Of a DNA stretch of 64,000 nucleotides, positions 62,956 to 64,000 are shown one piece after another. Below the pieces are notes generated by a model. That model searched no databases. It worked only from the letters and a program-made list of their open reading frames with translations, and was not told the origin of the DNA. Made by a program: the position numbers and the translations under genes. How positions within the stretch are numbered: position 1 is the stretch's first letter; every line of letters starts with the position of its first letter. The DNA comes from JANNPJ01 sp965200525 (GTDB lineage: Bacteria > Actinomycetota > Actinomycetes > Actinomycetales > Kineosporiaceae), in assembly GCA_965200525.1 (NCBI GenBank), contig OZ241368.1, positions 6,014,001 to 6,078,000 on the forward strand, given 5' to 3'.

Positions 62956-64000
62956 ACGTTTCTCCCGTGGTTGTCGTCGTCGTTGGCGTCGTGACGGTCG
63001 CTGTCGCGCAGGGCCCGGGCGGTGCCGGCCTGGAGCCCGGCCAGCTGACGGCCGATGGTCGAGGGGTCGCGGACCGGGGTCTCGTCCTCCTGGGCCCCGA
63101 CCGAGGTGCCCAGTTCGGCCAGCTGGGCTCCACGGACCCGGCGCGGTGCGGCGCCGGGCGCGGCGCCGGCCGGCGGGGGTGGGGGCGAATCGGCGGCCGG
63201 AGCGACCGGGGAGGTCCGGGCGACCGGTTGAAAACCGTTGTCCCGGCGGGCGGCGGCGACTCCGGACTGCAGCGACGACAGCTGCGAACGGACCACTCGG
63301 GCGTCGGCCAGGGCCGGCAGCTGGGGCTGGGACGCCCCGGTCGGCTCGGCCAGGTCGCCCAGCTGGGCGCCCCGGATCCGGCGGCCCACCGGCCGGTCGG
63401 CCCCGACCGGGGCCAGGTCCGGGCTCTCCGGTGTGCGGGTGCGGGTGGGCAGGTGCGGCGCTGGGCCCGGGCGAGCCGGCGCGGACGGTCGGGCCGCCGG
63501 GGCGGGCTGAGCCGGCTGGGAGGGCTGGATCGGCTGGGAGGGCTGGGCCGGTGACGGCGGGAACGCCGGGTACCCGCCGGCCGCGGCCGGTGCGGCCGGG
63601 TAGGCCGGAGCGGCCGGGTAGGCCGGAGCCGAGGGATGGGCCGGATACGCGGGACCGTCGGGGGATGAGGCCGGTGCCGGCGGCAGGGACGGGGCCTGCG
63701 GCTGGGCGGTGGGCAGGGCCGGGGCCCGCATCGGGACCGGGGCCGCCGCCGGAGCGGCGGTCAGCGGCTCGCGGGGCGGGGGAGAGGAGTTGATCAAAGG
63801 AACCTTCGTGACGTCGCGGAAGCTGGCCGGAATGACGGCGTCGCTGATCATGGAGGCGGGGACCAGGATCATGGCGGTCAGGCCGGCCTGGTCGGAGGGC
63901 AGCAGCTGGACGAAGATGCCACGCCGGGCGGCGATCCGGCCGACCACGTGGTGCCCGAGGACCTTGGTGTCCGGACGGCGCGAGCCGGCCTGGGAGATGC
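62952..64000 (-). CDS. Conservon sensor histidine kinase (CvnA type), C-terminal part only
   Basis: The frame is open to the window edge. At the edge the end of an HATPase domain is seen (ISQAGSRRPDTKVLGHHVVGRIAARRGIFVQLLPS, GLTAMILVPASMI). The remaining about 300 residues are a Pro/Ala-rich tail with repeats AYPAAP and three copies of an (R)RxRGAQLxxL motif, each followed by a QLxxLQxGxAxAxRD element. The repeat pairs look like short docking motifs for a partner. The sensor and the membrane part lie outside the window. Confidence 0.88.
   Translation of the reverse strand, partial: ISQAGSRRPDTKVLGHHVVGRIAARRGIFVQLLPSDQAGLTAMILVPASMISDAVIPASFRDVTKVPLINSSPPPREPLTAAPAAAPVPMRAPALPTAQPQAPSLPPAPASSPDGPAYPAHPSAPAYPAAPAYPAAPAAAGGYPAFPPSPAQPSQPIQPSQPAQPAPAARPSAPARPGPAPHLPTRTRTPESPDLAPVGADRPVGRRIRGAQLGDLAEPTGASQPQLPALADARVVRSQLSSLQSGVAAARRDNGFQPVARTSPVAPAADSPPPPPAGAAPGAAPRRVRGAQLAELGTSVGAQEDETPVRDPSTIGRQLAGLQAGTARALRDSDRHDANDDDNHGRNV

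Overview
The window is about 70% GC, uses GTG starts freely and carries families typical of Actinomycetota: a DUF222/HNH protein, a roadblock/DUF742/GTPase 'conservon', a SigE-family ECF sigma factor, PPOX-class F420-type oxidoreductases and DUF5317. It is most likely a chromosomal segment of a high-GC soil or plant-associated actinobacterium. The genus cannot be fixed from the sequence alone. No rRNA, tRNA, CRISPR array or replication origin was seen.

Layout. 1-2352: PPOX-type oxidoreductase (cut by the window edge), MerR regulator, small tyrosine-phosphatase-like protein and an ADP-ribosylglycohydrolase. 2392-9420: a three-gene signalling operon on the minus strand (response regulator-kinase, GGDEF/EAL protein, large hybrid kinase). 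9555-13756: GNAT/TetR divergent pair with a dyad operator, DUF4865 gene, EAL-DICT protein, YihY/BrkB membrane protein. 13869-16519: 49-bp tandem repeats followed by a frameshifted, repeat-rich DUF222/HNH gene. 16758-25148: MFS exporter with a possible leader peptide, a second GGDEF/EAL protein with an OmpR-type regulator 4 bp downstream, a secreted protein, a sensor kinase and a secreted CBM2-GH18 protein. 25282-28960: Fpg-like glycosylase, frameshifted DUF5317 gene, a third GGDEF/EAL protein preceded by two tiny overlapping ORFs. 29188-31404: D,D-carboxypeptidase and AAC(3)-like acetyltransferase.

31431-47043 is the metabolic core. A LacI-family repressor is divergent from a 13-gene unit (ABC importer, mutarotase, sugar isomerase-like protein, L-rhamnose isomerase, bifunctional aldolase/dehydrogenase, rhamnulokinase, LutABC). 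Together these account for every step from external L-rhamnose to DHAP and pyruvate. Most junctions are 4-bp overlaps. A strong hairpin after the binding-protein gene probably sets transporter and enzyme levels apart.

47047-57762: DipZ-like redox protein, SigE sigma factor with a membrane partner, a lipoprotein, a TetR/aldo-keto reductase pair with two clear operators, Lon protease, a second PPOX protein and two small proteins. 57650-60240: a tyrosine recombinase divergent from a zinc-finger/coiled-coil protein. 60275-64000: a conservon (kinase C-terminus, roadblock, DUF742, GTPase) with an orphan sugar-binding lipoprotein at its 3' end.

Two genes (DUF222/HNH and DUF5317) are each interrupted by an apparent single-base deletion; sequencing error must be excluded before calling them pseudogenes.
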